Assembly: GCA_029582155.1 (NCBI GenBank)
Contig: CM055897.1
Span: 3,455,001-3,519,000 of the forward strand
Direction of reading: 5' to 3'
DNA from: Panopea generosa
Lineage: Eukaryota; Mollusca; Bivalvia; Adapedonta; Hiatellidae
DNA length: 64,000 nucleotides
Shown: one piece after another, positions 23,601-36,199 of the stretch
Layout: every line of letters begins with the position of its first letter
How positions within the stretch are numbered: the first letter of the stretch is position 1
Notes under the pieces: generated by a model
What the model saw: only the letters and a program-made list of their open reading frames with translations
What the model was told of the DNA's origin: nothing
Databases searched by the model: none
Position numbers and translations under genes: made by a program

Positions 23601-24811
23601 CGCAATTTAAAGTAGTGTTTTCACGTCATTTGCATTAATAAGTTAGCATGCAATCAATAAAATATGTTAATATTGTATTTGTGTCATCATTATATAAACC
23701 ATACTTGTATAAAAGTCGCCTGTATCTATGTCTTTATTTGTTTAAATATATACAAGGAAAGTCAAACTGATATTTAGACATGTGGTACATTAGTTCGTAT
23801 CGATAGTTTAATGGTTAAATATACAGATTTTAAATTGAAATTGTGACGATTCCGGTCTTGTAATGTGTTTTATTGTTTCAGAGTAATTACAATAATGTGA
23901 GAATATGCAAACAATCAAGTAAAATAAACGTCATTTAATTAAATTAAATTAAATTTAATTAAATATTGATTGTATCATAGTACCGCAAATGTAATCTTGA
24001 ATAGTTAACGAACATAGACGTATAGGTATAAGCCATTCGACCTTGCAGTTTTGGAAGTACATATATAATGGTCCTCTATGTTATAACGGAGGTCGTTTTG
24101 GATTACAGTTGGTGATAAATGTAGTTTATATGTAAGATCAAATATTTTATGTATGAGGATTAATGTTCTAATCTGGTATAGTTTACCTCAATATTATTCA
24201 GCGTCAACTATAATATATTGGTTCCGGGCGATGTGCTCAACCCAAATAATAACAGAACGTGGTAACCAGTCAGTTTCTCAGTTTTGACCGGACACTCAAG
24301 GATACTTGGCGTGGCATTTTTTCGAGTCACCATATTTAATTTTAACTACCACCACCACCACCCTAATTTCTCATGGGTTCCCAGTGATTTTTATTCTAGT
24401 CTTATATTATATATATTTAGGCAGATTAGAACCTACTACCTCTTTGGTTTTTATGCTCATTACTTTGTATCCATAGATTTTGTGTGCCCAGATACGTTTT
24501 GACGTGTATATATATATTGGCAATTAATGTATATCTTCAGGTATTATATAAGATATTTCCGGCATTTTTAATTAAATGTCCATTTCAACTTACATCGTGT
24601 TTTGTGATTACATCTTTACCATACAAGAGACTTCCGTCCATCCTATTCATTGTTCATCATTTTTTAAATCCGAAGTAACAATAAATCTTAAATATAAAAA
24701 TTTGTGGTTCATTTACATGCGCTGAAAACAATTATGTATGGCACTGCAAAATTATTGTCAAATTAAATTAAAAAATTAATATTTTTATGTTTCTGCTACA
24801 ACTAAGCTACA
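23601..24811. other. Part of copy A without a clear partner
   Basis: AT-rich, no gene seen. It occupies the position where copy B carries 31,900-33,294, but I see little similarity beyond the first few tens of bases. Confidence 0.4.
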
Positions 24812-25245
24812 CAAACCCATGATGAATATTTTCACATTCGAGTACAAAGTTAAGCAACAAATAAACAATGTTTCTATTCCATCATTTACAAATATATTGG
24901 AAAGTGTTTTCCAAAATGTCTAAATAGTTAAGAGATTGGGGAGGTAGATGTCTGTGTTTAGGATAGAAGAGCCTGCCTCCAAAACTCATATATTCAACTA
25001 AAAAATCAAATTAAATTATTTCAAAAGGAAATGTTGCCCAATTGACGGTCCTGGCGTCAGTTTGTTTAACAAGCATACAAAAACGTAATGACATGTAGAC
25101 GATAAACTAGTGCCTATATTAATGAAGCAGGCAATACATTGTAGCGGCTCTTGTTCTTACGTGTTTGTATAAACGAAGCGCCAGAATCTCTTTAGTTCTT
25201 TTCAACGCCATTAATTTGTTAAAGGTTGTGTCTTCAATCGTGCAT
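24812..25245 (+). repeat. Segmental duplication copy A, block A4
   Basis: Colinear with 33,292-33,640: shares GTACAAAGTTAAGCAAC, TCTATTCCATCATTTA, ATATATTCAACTAA, TTCTTACGTG/TACTTACGTG, CGCCAGAA and TTGTGTC near the end. Confidence 0.8.
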
Positions 25246-26364
25246 ACTCGGCCAATTCCGTCATCGTTCGGTATTAGACTCAAATAGGATAATTGACGAG
25301 GTGATCCGAATGGTTGTGTCTTATTGTTGATTTATCATGCATTGTTATTAGCATGAAAGTTATGTTGATATAACTAAATACGAAATATTTTGGAAGCGTT
25401 AAATAAACTAAATATTTTTATATTTAAGTATTCATTTCATAAATTTGAAATTGCAATCATATTTTAATAAATATTTGACATCTGTAAAAGACAAATAATT
25501 GATAAAATTGCTGGCGATAATGGCCTGATTACGAAAGACCGGCAAATAATGAGAAACGATCATTTCTTGGAAACGGTTGTTAAAGTATCAAATGATTATG
25601 AATATGACCTTATCAAAAAATCTATTATTCAGTATACCTTATGATATGTTTTATAAATTAACTGATTAATTGATCTTGAAGCGATATCTTACAGAATTAT
25701 GCTACACCAAAATTCTTAAATTTATCAAAATATACCTTATAGAAGAATCAAGTGAAACTGTTATCTTTATCTATTTTTCAATCTAGATAATATTATATCA
25801 GTATCGTAAAAAAATGCTGGTCTGTCTGCTATATACATGGTATGATTGCATAAGCAGGTACGATTGAATCACAGACAATGATCACACACAAAATACTATA
25901 TAGTGTAAAAGCTGTGATGCCTTATATTCATTTAGAAATCATTTGCATTTAAATTGAAACTTTTATGCAGATTAACATATACATGACACTAACAGGTTTG
26001 AATAATGTTTTTTGCCATTTAATCAAACATTGCAGATATTGTATACGTATCTATTTTAAGGGTGAATAAAGACTTCATAATCAATCTGAGTAGAACCAAC
26101 ATCCTTCCGCAACTGGTAATTTTTCTTACATAACATTTTCGAACCCACAATCAATGAGAGGTTAATGTCAGTAGAAGATATAGCCCAAAACCACTCCAGG
26201 TAATTGAACATGAATCAATAGATAGAGGGCAATATAAATGATAATATTCTATCAGTAGATTGTCAATTAGAACATTGGTTTGTAATATGATTTTAATTTG
26301 ATAGTTTCTTTGTCTGATTTAATGCTTGACACGTCTACAATGTTTCCGTTACGTATCATACGGA
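25246..26364. other. Spacer between duplication copies, no gene seen
   Basis: AT-rich DNA; no coding or RNA gene can be supported. Confidence 0.4.
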
Positions 26365-26475
26365 CATGTTTTCAAACAGATCAATATTTTCAAATCCACG
26401 GAGTATAATGTCTGGTGATGATACATACCGTATTGTCACATGATAATGCAAATTTCCTAGAATACATCATAGATA
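26365..26475 (+). repeat. Dispersed repeat R3, plus-strand copy
   Basis: Matches the reverse complement of 38,955-39,060: CATGTTTTC, CAGATCAA(T/C)ATTTTCAAATC, CACGGAGTATAATGTCTGGT and ATGATACATA are shared. In the other copy it borders the tyrosine-recombinase retroelement. Confidence 0.8.
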
Positions 26476-26563
26476 AATTAAGTATATTATATATTGTACC
26501 GAGTGTTATGGATAACCTTGGAATGTATATATTAAACATAATTATACATTGTTGATTAGAGAC

Positions 26564-26638
26564 AGTCTTAGAGACCATGGGCAGTCTTAGAGACCATGAG
26601 TCTTAGAGACCATGGGCAGTCTTAGAGACCATGGGCAA
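26564..26638. repeat. 20-bp tandem repeat, ~4 copies
   Basis: Unit CAGTCTTAGAGACCATGGG repeated with one shortened unit. Confidence 0.9.
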
Positions 26639-26904
26639 TACTATTTATATTTTTGAGTAGCCTTCTTGTTTTACATGTGATTTCTTACGTCGATATCGGA
26701 TATCGGTTTAAACCATTTAAATATCGTCCAATTAGTGCAATAGATACCAAGTGAATATATGATATAAGAAGGCACTAAGTTTGTAAGCAGCTGTTTGTAC
26801 CATATATGTATGTAACTAAAAGTTTCATGTTGGATGCATGTATGTTTGCGTCCGCTGGATTCTTGTGTGTGTGTTGAGTTGTCGAGTGCATAGTATATAG
26901 AGGA

Positions 26905-27865
26905 CAACTGTTGCTAAGGGTATATAATTTAATGACATGTTATTTCAATAAAAAAAAGTAATCATGTTTTCTTCAACTCTTTTAAATTGGCATCATATCT
27001 TTGTTATCATAAAAGTGAAAGATTGCATATTTTAATCGCTGAAAAGTCAAAGCCACTACCCCAACCCAAACTGCATTATTACAAAACAGAATGCACATTT
27101 TATTTAAGATAATGCAAAGATACAAAATAAATAAAACCATGTGTTAAGTCATTGTAATTGCGAGCACCAAAGTCATCATTGGTGAGCTTAAAACAATATA
27201 TTACTGTTGCAATATAATACATCTGCAACTATAACAAAAAACGCACTGGAATCATAAAGCGTCCGTTATTGTATCTGGATGCTTAGTTATCAGTTAACTA
27301 AAGACACCTTTACATGTGCAACAATTACATCTAATGCCTCTCAGAGAATGTCAAGATTATTATTCAAACATGCATAGAAACAATTAAACCTCTCCAAAGC
27401 GGGATTATTTGTTAATCAAAATCGGACAAAGGAACGAATGAATTACAATGTGAAGGGCATGATAAGCCAATTATCATGTGACACTGCAAGGGTTGTCACT
27501 TGAAAGGCACATGTTGTCACTTGAAAGATGTGATTTGTCACCTGCAGGGCAGTTAGCACAGAGTCTAAAATATAAATTGAAAACTTGAGAATTATCATGT
27601 CAGGGAGTACACTAACCACGTAAAATCCAAAACTTGTACTGATTTAACTCTAGGTACGTGATATGCACCCGTCATTTGCCATATGTTATTGTTTGTTTTG
27701 AACTATGCCAAAATGATTTTATTTCCGATATATTTTTAAATGACACAAATACACAGATGTACATTCTAGAAAATAAAGTTATCCAGAACAAAATGCATGT
27801 AAATTATACTGACACATACGTTAACTATTAAAATACATCTACAATACATAGGATATATCTAGAGT
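26905..27865 (+). repeat. Segmental duplication copy B, block B1
   Basis: Partner of 9,345-10,290. It contains an extra stretch near 27,150-27,245 and a second TTGTCACTTGAAAG unit near 27,492-27,525 that copy A lacks. Confidence 0.85.
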
Positions 27866-27989
27866 CATGTAAATCGCGATATTCTGTAACTTTAAAAGAC
27901 ACGTTATCTCAAACTATAAGATATCTAAAGGTAATAATAATAGTCACACTATTCATCTCTTATTTCTGGTTATCTCAAGATATATTTCT

Positions 27990-28260
27990 GGGTTCGTACA
28001 AATAATTGTACATACACAGCCGCAAACTGTACAAACGACACAGCAACAGGGGTCACCGCTTTCATACGATCAGTTGCATTATCGCCTCGGGGTGGGGGAG
28101 GGCTTAAATATATGGATGAGCAATGCCTTATAGAGGAAGCAACCCCGGAGAGCGACAATGTTCCCTGAAGGCTGTTAGTAATACAAGGCACTACTCCCCC
28201 ATTTATCAAACTCTTTATTACACGTGTTATATTATGCGCACATACAGTTTCCGTTTTATT
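27990..28260 (+). repeat. Segmental duplication copy B, block B2
   Basis: Partner of 21,940-22,314. In copy A, the matching A1 and A2 blocks are separated by the LTR element; here they are ~125 bp apart, so the LTR element arrived in copy A only. Confidence 0.8.
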
Positions 28261-28310
28261 TCAATAATGAAGTAAACGGGATATTATATTTACATTTTAG
28301 TTTTAATGAG

Positions 28311-30062
28311 TGGGTCGCTATGCAGTTGGGTCCCTTGATTTGTAAACAATGGAAACGGAAGTGAAAATAAAACAAAAATGTATGCAAAAACATATCATGA
28401 TATCAACACATCTTTTGAAGAAAACGTATTTTTTATCCCCGAAAGAATATATTTTATGTTCCTTATTCCAATTTTTTGTGGTCTTCAAGCTATTAGTATT
28501 CGAAGTCAAGAATGTTTACATTCGAGTTTATTTTTTAAATAGATCTATCTGTTGACAAGGTTTCTATTTTCTTGTGAGACTGATTAATATTCTTCATTTT
28601 GTCTTTCTTTAGAAAATTTAGCCTGACCTACACGTCTTTTTTGTGTTTTCAAGAATTTCGTTGATGATTTCGTCGTCAGTTAACTAAACGAATTTCTCTA
28701 GGCTTCAATTCTAAGGTATTTTTCTCCTGTTTTCATAAAAAGAAACGTTACCCCTTTTGTAATTATTTTGTTTCTTTCAGACGTTTCTACACGTGACTGT
28801 AGATGTTATATTATTGATTTGATATGGAAGCCAGGACTTGATCTGCCATTTTGATTTGACGAATTGTTTTCATGTGCGCACTTTCTTTCCCAATGCCATT
28901 TGAATGAAAGAATACCTTTGAGTAAGACTGTTATCAACATTATGATCTTGTTTAAATAAAATAAGGTAGTGGTAATGTCATACTCATGGGAATTATTCGA
29001 GGCAGGCCATTTTGATCTCAATTTAGCAGTGATAAATGAAAACATTTAGTATAAATGTATTACTTTATTTAGTAATACACCTGGTTAGTAAGTGCGTCTA
29101 ACCTATCATAAAAAAGGAGAAGGTGTAAGAAGAAAAGTCCCATCAGATTATTCCTTACAAATGCAAAACAAACATACTAAGGTATATATACTCAACGACA
29201 AAACAAATACATATTTCAAGGGTCCATGGAGGGAAATAGCAAGTGGTTCAATTACTTAAAGGTTATACAATTGCCTGTACCTTTGACAGGTGTAATTTCC
29301 ACAGGAAGTGCACGTGCACCGATTAGCCTAAATACATGCATAATGTTTCGCACACAAACACGATGTTTATAACCATACACAATATCAAAGATAAACATTT
29401 GACATAACTCGTTTGAAGTCAAATCTTCAACTTTGTAATTATGTTAGTTTATTACCAACGTGATGTGCAAATCATTTCGCTTGGATTTGTTCCAATTACC
29501 AGGACCATTACCAGGAATGAATATAGTATATTTTTGCCAATGTTAAAATGATTAATTAAGGTTTCTTGGGAAAAACTTTTATTTGAGTTTATTAAATATT
29601 CTAATACTAGGATAGTGATAATTTTAGTGACATAGACGTTTATGACTAAGGAGCGGGAACTGTTCAGATAAGTGTATATGCTATTTTAGATACCTTGTAC
29701 GCTGTTTAGATTTACACTTATGTTTGTTGTTTGATGTTATCTAAGCAATTGAAGAATACTTGTAAAACATATGGTACCATTATAATAAAAGTTTAAAAAA
29801 CAATCGTTGTAGATTTTATACATTTCATATATGATGTTCATCATATCATGACATTAGAAAGCAATTTTTTAAGAAATACTTTTAGAAAAAATGTAAACGT
29901 ACTTAATAGTTCAACAATAATAGTTAGACACCTATCTATATTTACAATATTTTGAACAAAGATGAACATAAATTACTTGTAGTTACCCGTTTCTCATCAC
30001 ATAACTGCTTTACAAGTGTATTTATTACATTATAATTTCTACTCTTGTGGTTTTGGATTAAA
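28311..30062. other. Extra DNA in copy B, no gene seen
   Basis: Separates blocks B2 and B3, whereas A2 and A3 abut. It holds one recognised dispersed repeat (29,215-29,345). Opposed open frames at 28,318-28,555 and one at 28,806-29,045 have no recognisable domain. Confidence 0.4.
29215..29345 (+). repeat. Dispersed repeat R4, copy 1
   Basis: Shares GGTCCATGGAGGGAAAT, GGTTA(T/C)ACAA, ACAGGT, GAAGTG(C/T)AC and GATTAG(C/G)CT in order with 43,650-43,815. Confidence 0.65.
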
Positions 30063-30801
30063 TGACGTTTTCTATAGTTTTTCATGCGCACCAGTCCTGT
30101 GCACAAAGGGAAGCAATTTTAGTAAGACCTGCCAGAGTCATTACATTATACTATAGTACAACTGACCCTATATCGGATGGCACAATCATTTACGGATACG
30201 CCTGAAATTGGTCTCTTATATTGTGTTCAATACTTGTATTAAATAATTGTTTATACCAATTTACCCTGAATATTAAAGAAATCTTAATATATATATACAA
30301 ATACATGTATGCTCATTTAGTATCAAAACGTTAATTTTGCAACTGTAATTTATTAAACGATGGCATCGTTTTAGAAATATTTTTCCTCAAATTAAGTGTA
30401 TATTCTGTTTTGTCATTAGAATAGGTATTAGGGAGTATTTTGTGAGGTTTGTATGGAAAGTGTATTCATATACTATATTAAATATTAAAAAAGCGCTATA
30501 TTTTTATTGCAAAATTGAAAAACAATTGACACAATTAATAGTATATGCATGCATCTATGTAATAGTTTTAATCAAATACTAGATGTATTTTAAATTTTAA
30601 ATATTTTTCGCATTGCTAATAAAATTTACATTATTTTGCCGACTTTCAAAGACGGGTATGTTTATGAGGAGGCAATACCAAAACATCTGTACGGTAACAT
30701 GTGTTGTTTTTTGTTTATGATATTGATTGAACATACATTCATTTAAATACTGGATGTTTCATGAAATTCTGTCAATAGGAAAAAAACTATAGAAAACGTC
30801 C
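30063..30801. mobile_element. MITE-like element with 18-bp perfect TIRs
   Basis: Begins ACGTTTTCTATAGTTTTT and ends with its exact reverse complement at 30,784-30,801, giving a 739 bp element. No transposase is seen. Its interior (to ~30,660) is homologous to 32,600-33,292 in inverted orientation. The target duplication is not clear. Superfamily unknown. Confidence 0.7.
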
Positions 30802-30834
30802 TTCAGTTTATTATAATATATATATATATATATA

Positions 30835-31900
30835 GAGATATTCTACAATGCTCGAACGGCTCGTTTGTAAAAGTGGCGACATGATTATATTAATTTTGTT
30901 AAGGGAGTGGACAATTGATATCAGATTCTTGATTTTAACACCTGTGTCTCGTGTAGGGTGTCTAGACGGTCCCATGATTATGACGTGTCCAGAGTGTTAA
31001 ATTCTTTATCAACAATTGTTAGATGATCCGCATCATATGATGGATGTATGATCGGAGACAGGCTCGAAAGTACAAAATAAATAGAACGATTTCATTACAC
31101 CATTACCTTGGCATTTTTAACGATATTGAAAACCGTAATCGATTACATATTTCATTCGAAGTTTTGATATCTAGGTCGCATTCAAATAACATATTTCTAA
31201 CAAATTTATCAAGTTGCTTCATATAAATAACTTTTCCACTCCACAAAAAAAATCTAACAATATACTTTCAATTATATTAACACTTTCGTTTGTATGAGTT
31301 TGCAGGATATACATATTTTATTACTGCTATCATCTCCAGTATAGACAGATTGCGCTTTTTCCAATTTTCTAGATATTTTATATATTCTTTTATTTTTGAA
31401 TCAAGATTAAGTTTTTCGTGTATCGTCTTATCGTTGGTGAAAATAATTTCCAAAGTTATGGCATTGTCTTCTGTCTCATGTTGTTAATTCGGTGAGTGCT
31501 TTTTGGAAGTATGTCGAACTATTGCAGTAAAAACGAACCCTGGTGACTTCTGAAATATATATGGTTGTTATGCCATCATAATTACCAGTATTTCTCTACA
31601 CAGCTTCTTTATTTAAGAATGCTACCAATGCTTGGTATTCGTAAATAAGTTGGTAGTTGGAAATTAACCGCACGTAATTCCAATACGGATACAGTGGCCA
31701 TATATACGCAAGTAGTCCTTAGATCCTGTGCGTTTAAGGTCGCGAGTATAATGTGGAATTAAAGAGTAGGGTAAAATTTGTAAAACTTGATTGTGGTGAC
31801 CTGAGACACGTCTTATCTAATGTAGTACTTGGACCCTTTCATGAGTTCATCATGAAGAAAAAAGCTTTTTTTTCTACTGAGTATATATAAAACAATGACC
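30835..31900 (+). repeat. Segmental duplication copy B, block B3
   Basis: Partner of 22,315-23,600. It begins right after a (TA)n tract (30,812-30,834) next to the MITE. Confidence 0.88.
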
Positions 31901-32599
31901 AGGCCCATACCCTCATTTTCACTAAACATCTCATCTCAATTCAATTTTATGAAGTGACGTCGTTGGGTTTTTACATACACTGTTGCTACACATTGCTGCG
32001 GTGTTAAATTTGACAGTGTTCTTATGGTGACCATTTTTAGGATAAAAACTCTCGTTAGCTCTCATTAAAACACAATACCGATAATAATCATTGCCATTGT
32101 AATCTGCTACAATTGCATCAAGTTTTTAAATTGACATTTATGATGACTTTTCAAAAGGGAAAAAATTGATAATATTTTAAATATTCTTAATATTTTAAAG
32201 TTCTCAATTAATCTGACGGTACGGGAGGAGTTGAACGTTGAGAACTGACTCTGAGTGCTAGATGAGTGACAAGTGATATATATTGATATAGACCGGATAT
32301 ATTAATGGTATAAATATAAAGAATGAACTTCATTTGTCAATACACTCAGGGACTTTGAATACTCACTATTACATAGAGGTCATTTTAGTGCAGAAAATAC
32401 CATCCAATTTCGAAAAAGTTTATATACGTTAAGAGTGCCATCTCTGTCTGCTACTGTCAAAATTCATGACTGAGACTTGAACTTTTTATGCATTTTTTCC
32501 ATCTTCGAAGCTACCTCTAAAATGAAAACTCAGTGGCGTCAATAACGAGTATATGAACCATTCGCCCGTTTAAATGCAATGTAATGCAATCGAACATTA
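31901..32599. other. AT-rich stretch, no gene seen
   Basis: Lies between block B3 and the inverted-repeat arm. Nothing else is recognised. Confidence 0.35.
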
Positions 32600-33294
32600 A
32601 CATACCCGTCATTGAAATTTGGCGACCAAGTGTAGATTTTACAAGCAATGCAAAAATATATATTTCAAAGATGTTTACATCTAGTATTTAATTAAAGCTA
32701 ATACAATAGATGCATGCATATAATAATAATTATTGTCATGGAAATGGTAACCATAAGCTTGAATTTAACTGTTTAGGGTTTTTTGAAAACAAATCATTTC
32801 GGCAGAGTGTCATTTGTTTTTCAATTTTGCAATACAAATGTGACGGTTTGTTAAATATTTTGATATAGTGTATGGATAAAGTTTGCTTAAAACCTTACAA
32901 AATACTCTCCGATACCTATTTTAATAACAATCAAAATTAAAATACATGTTACCGCATAATTTGAGAAAATAATAGTTCTTAAAGTATGCCGTCGATAAAT
33001 AAACTGCAGTTGCAAAATTAACGCTTTCATACAAAATGGGTATATTTGTATAAATATTAATGTTTCTATTAGATTTTACGTTGAATTGCTATAAACAATT
33101 TTATTTCATTATGCATATTTTATATATTGAACACAATATAAGAGACCAATTTTAGGCGTGTCCGTTGTTGAGCGTGCTATCAGATATTGGGTCAAGTGTA
33201 GTATAATAGCATGTAGTGACACTAGCTAATCTCGATAAAGTTGCTTCCCTTTGTGCGCGTAATTGGTGCGCAGGAAAAACTATAGAAACGCAAA
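32600..33294 (-). mobile_element. Second, inverted copy of the 30,063 MITE-like family
   Basis: Read on the minus strand it starts TTTCTATAGTTTTTCCTGCG and follows the other copy through GCACAAAGGGAAGCAA, ATTGGTCTCTTATATTGTG, GTTAATTTTGCAACTG, AGTATTTTGT and ACGGGTATGTT. Similarity stops near 32,600, so the far end is missing or too diverged to see. Confidence 0.72.
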
Positions 33295-33640
33295 CCCGTG
33301 ATGGATATGTTCACATTCCAGTACAAAGTTAAGCAACTAATAAGCATTTTTTTCTATTCCATCATTTATAAATATATGTGTTGAAATTGTTTTAGAAAAT
33401 GTTTTAATAGTTTAGAGAGTGAGGAAGAAGAGGTCTGCACACTTTTTCATGTGTTAAAAATACAATAATCTGCCTCAAAAACTAATATATTCAACTAAGA
33501 AATATTGCACAATCGACATTTTGGCGGCTTCTGTACTTACGTGCGCGCGCGTGCGAGCGTGCGTGTGTGTGTGTACAAACCGCCAGAAGTTATTCAGATC
33601 TTTCCAACGCGCCATTTATTAGTTGAATGTTGTGTCCTAT
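33292..33640 (+). repeat. Segmental duplication copy B, block B4
   Basis: Partner of 24,812-25,245. It contains a (GC)n/(GT)n microsatellite at 33,541-33,575 not seen in A4. Confidence 0.8.
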
Positions 33641-34471
33641 TGTTGAATTATGAAACAGACATGCGTACTTAATCCAACATCTCAGAAGGCCGATGACAAG
33701 TTCACTGTCTCGTACTGCGACCAGTACCTAAAAATAAAGTCATTATCTTCAATGGATTTTAATTCAATGAACCTATACTGCTATCAGTATCAATACCAAG
33801 TTCTATGTTTGCTATTTAACTGTTTATATATATACTCCTTGACATTGCATAACTGACTATGCATGCCCCGGTTCTGAAACACAGAAAAAAATCTCTGGCA
33901 ACATTGGATTCAAATTTTCGGATTTTTTTCTATATACTTAGATGATATATTAACATTTAAGTTGGTTTTCAAGACGCTTGTATAATACTTTTGCATGTAT
34001 AATCATGATAAACGTTATTTCTTCAACGAATAGTTTAATGTAAACATTGCCTGCGAATGAGGACAATTTTGAATATTTCAATATGTGAAGCTTTGTTAAA
34101 CGTGCACTATGGTCATTCGGAACGTGACCGGTATTTTGATATAAAGAGAATGCCATGTTATTGTCTGATATTATCAACTTTATCAGGTGAAGCTTACAAA
34201 AGAAACCAAGACGAGGCTGATGAAGTTGATAATAGTAGACACTAACGTGGTATTCTCTTTATCATGTCAATATTGTTAAATCGTCTTTTTAATGAAATTG
34301 AAAATCAGCACCAATATTTTGTTACAGCCTGTAGATATTCCGTCTAGAATTATACATACTGTGTCTGATACAATTGAATTGACGTAATGAAACTATGTTT
34401 ATCAGGCAAGCAGTTTATCAACAGAAATGAATGCATTGACATGATAAAACTAAATGTTTTAAAAATGTATT
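33641..34471. other. AT-rich stretch, no gene seen
   Basis: Overlapping open frames on both strands near 33,950-34,245 have no recognisable domain. Confidence 0.4.
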
Positions 34472-34987
34472 CTGGACATTCATAAGAAAACGATGACCGT
34501 ATGCGAAACTACCATAATTCCTGTTAAAACTTCGAATTGCAAGTGGTTATGCAACCAGTCATCGTCGATATACTAATAAAACTTGAGTGAATTCAACCAC
34601 ATATTATTTATTCTACATTGTGATACAAAACAATCTTACTATATATTTCATCTCAAGGTTTGGAAATATATGGGCGCGACTGTTATTACTTTTTCTACAA
34701 ATCACCAAATATCACTTTTATTCAATTACAAGAGTGGGATTATGTAACGAGTGAGCTGTCCGCCCAATTGGCGTGTATATGACTAGCTCCAGAAATGTCT
34801 TATTTTGATTAATTTAACATTCACAATCCCCAAGCAGTCACATACAACAAGAAAAATGAATCTGACCCTGGGATTTACAGAGGCCAGAATCAAATTATTA
34901 AACGTTTATAAAGTTCAAGATTTTAAATGTATCACCATAATGTAAATGCTAAATTTATGTGTTGTTTGGAGCTCGCTAACTGCCAAT
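34472..34987 (+). repeat. ~510-bp direct duplication, copy 1
   Basis: Nearly identical (above 90% by eye) to 35,449-35,957, with shared runs such as GACCGTATGCGAAACTACCA and TGGCGTGTATATGACTAGCT. A unique 461 bp spacer lies between. The copies look much younger than the large segmental duplication. No open frame is conserved. Confidence 0.92.
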
Positions 34988-35448
34988 ATACAGTCGCACC
35001 GAGTGTCCTTTAAACGTCAATTTGTAGTAGTTTTCACAAAATCTACAGCATATTTAACTCCAACACGATTGTTCCATTAACAATGATGCCCTAATGCTGA
35101 CTGAAAATGTACATCACCAGACTCGAAGTGATTTTGCAGCAGACACGGATGACAATTCACAACAGTGTTAACGTTTCTGAAAATACATAAAGCAATAACA
35201 ACCAATCTTTTCTTATATATGGTATGGGAGGATGGTTAATTCTTTGCGAAATATAAACATTTTGACGAGCTACACATAAAACCAACCTTACTGTTGATGA
35301 GAAATACCGAAAGAGGAAATGTGAAAGTGAAATCGGTGTATTATAAAATCTTTGCATTCGTAAGAATTACCAATATCTTCCGGGCACTTATTTAACTGAA
35401 TGTATTCCATGATAACATTCGACTAAAGTTTATAAGTCGTTATTATCC

Positions 35449-35957
35449 TGTACATCCATAAGAAATCTATGACCGTATGCGAAACTACCATAATTCCTGT
35501 TAAAACTTCGAATTGCAAGTGGTTATGCATCCAGTCATCGTCGATATACTAATAAAACTTGAATAAATTCAACCACATGTTATTTATTCTACATTGAGAT
35601 ACAAAACAATCTTATTATATATTTCATCTTAAGGTTTGGAAATATATGTTTAAACATTTTTTTACAAATCACCAAATATCACTTTTATTCAATTACAAGA
35701 GTGGGCTTATGTAACGAGTGAGCTGCCGGCAAAATTGGCGTGTATATGACTAGCTCCAGAAATGTCTTATTTTGATTAATTTAAAATTCATAAGCCCCAA
35801 GCATTCACATAAAACAAGAAAAATGAATCTGACCCTGGGATATACAGAGGTCAGAATCAAATTATTAAAAGTTTATAAGTTCAAGATTTTAAATGTATCA
35901 CCATAATGTAAATGCTAAATTTATTTGTTGTTCGGAGCTCGCTAACTGCCATATTGG
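35449..35957 (+). repeat. ~510-bp direct duplication, copy 2
   Basis: Partner of 34,472-34,987. Its right end, GAGCTCGCTAACTGCCA, abuts the region where the tyrosine-recombinase retroelement begins. The copies could be related to that element's terminal repeats, but no match on its other side is seen. Confidence 0.92.
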
Positions 35958-36199
35958 CAGCATGAATCCAATATAAGCTGCCAAAGCCAAAAGTAGGAAA
36001 TACATATATTCCAATTTCATACAATCATCAACATTATCCAATAATTTTATAGAAATAATCAATACCAACTTAATTCATAGGTAATCATCAACATTATAGA
36101 TAATTTATTTCAAATAATCAGTTCTGCCCATATACTTAATTCTTGATAATTTAAAAATATACTGTTTTCCATTCAAATATCAACAATCCCTTTATGTAT

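Noticed and set aside
23785-23860. SINE or tRNA head around TAGTTTAATGGTTAAATA
   Set aside because: Box A-like only; no box B follows.
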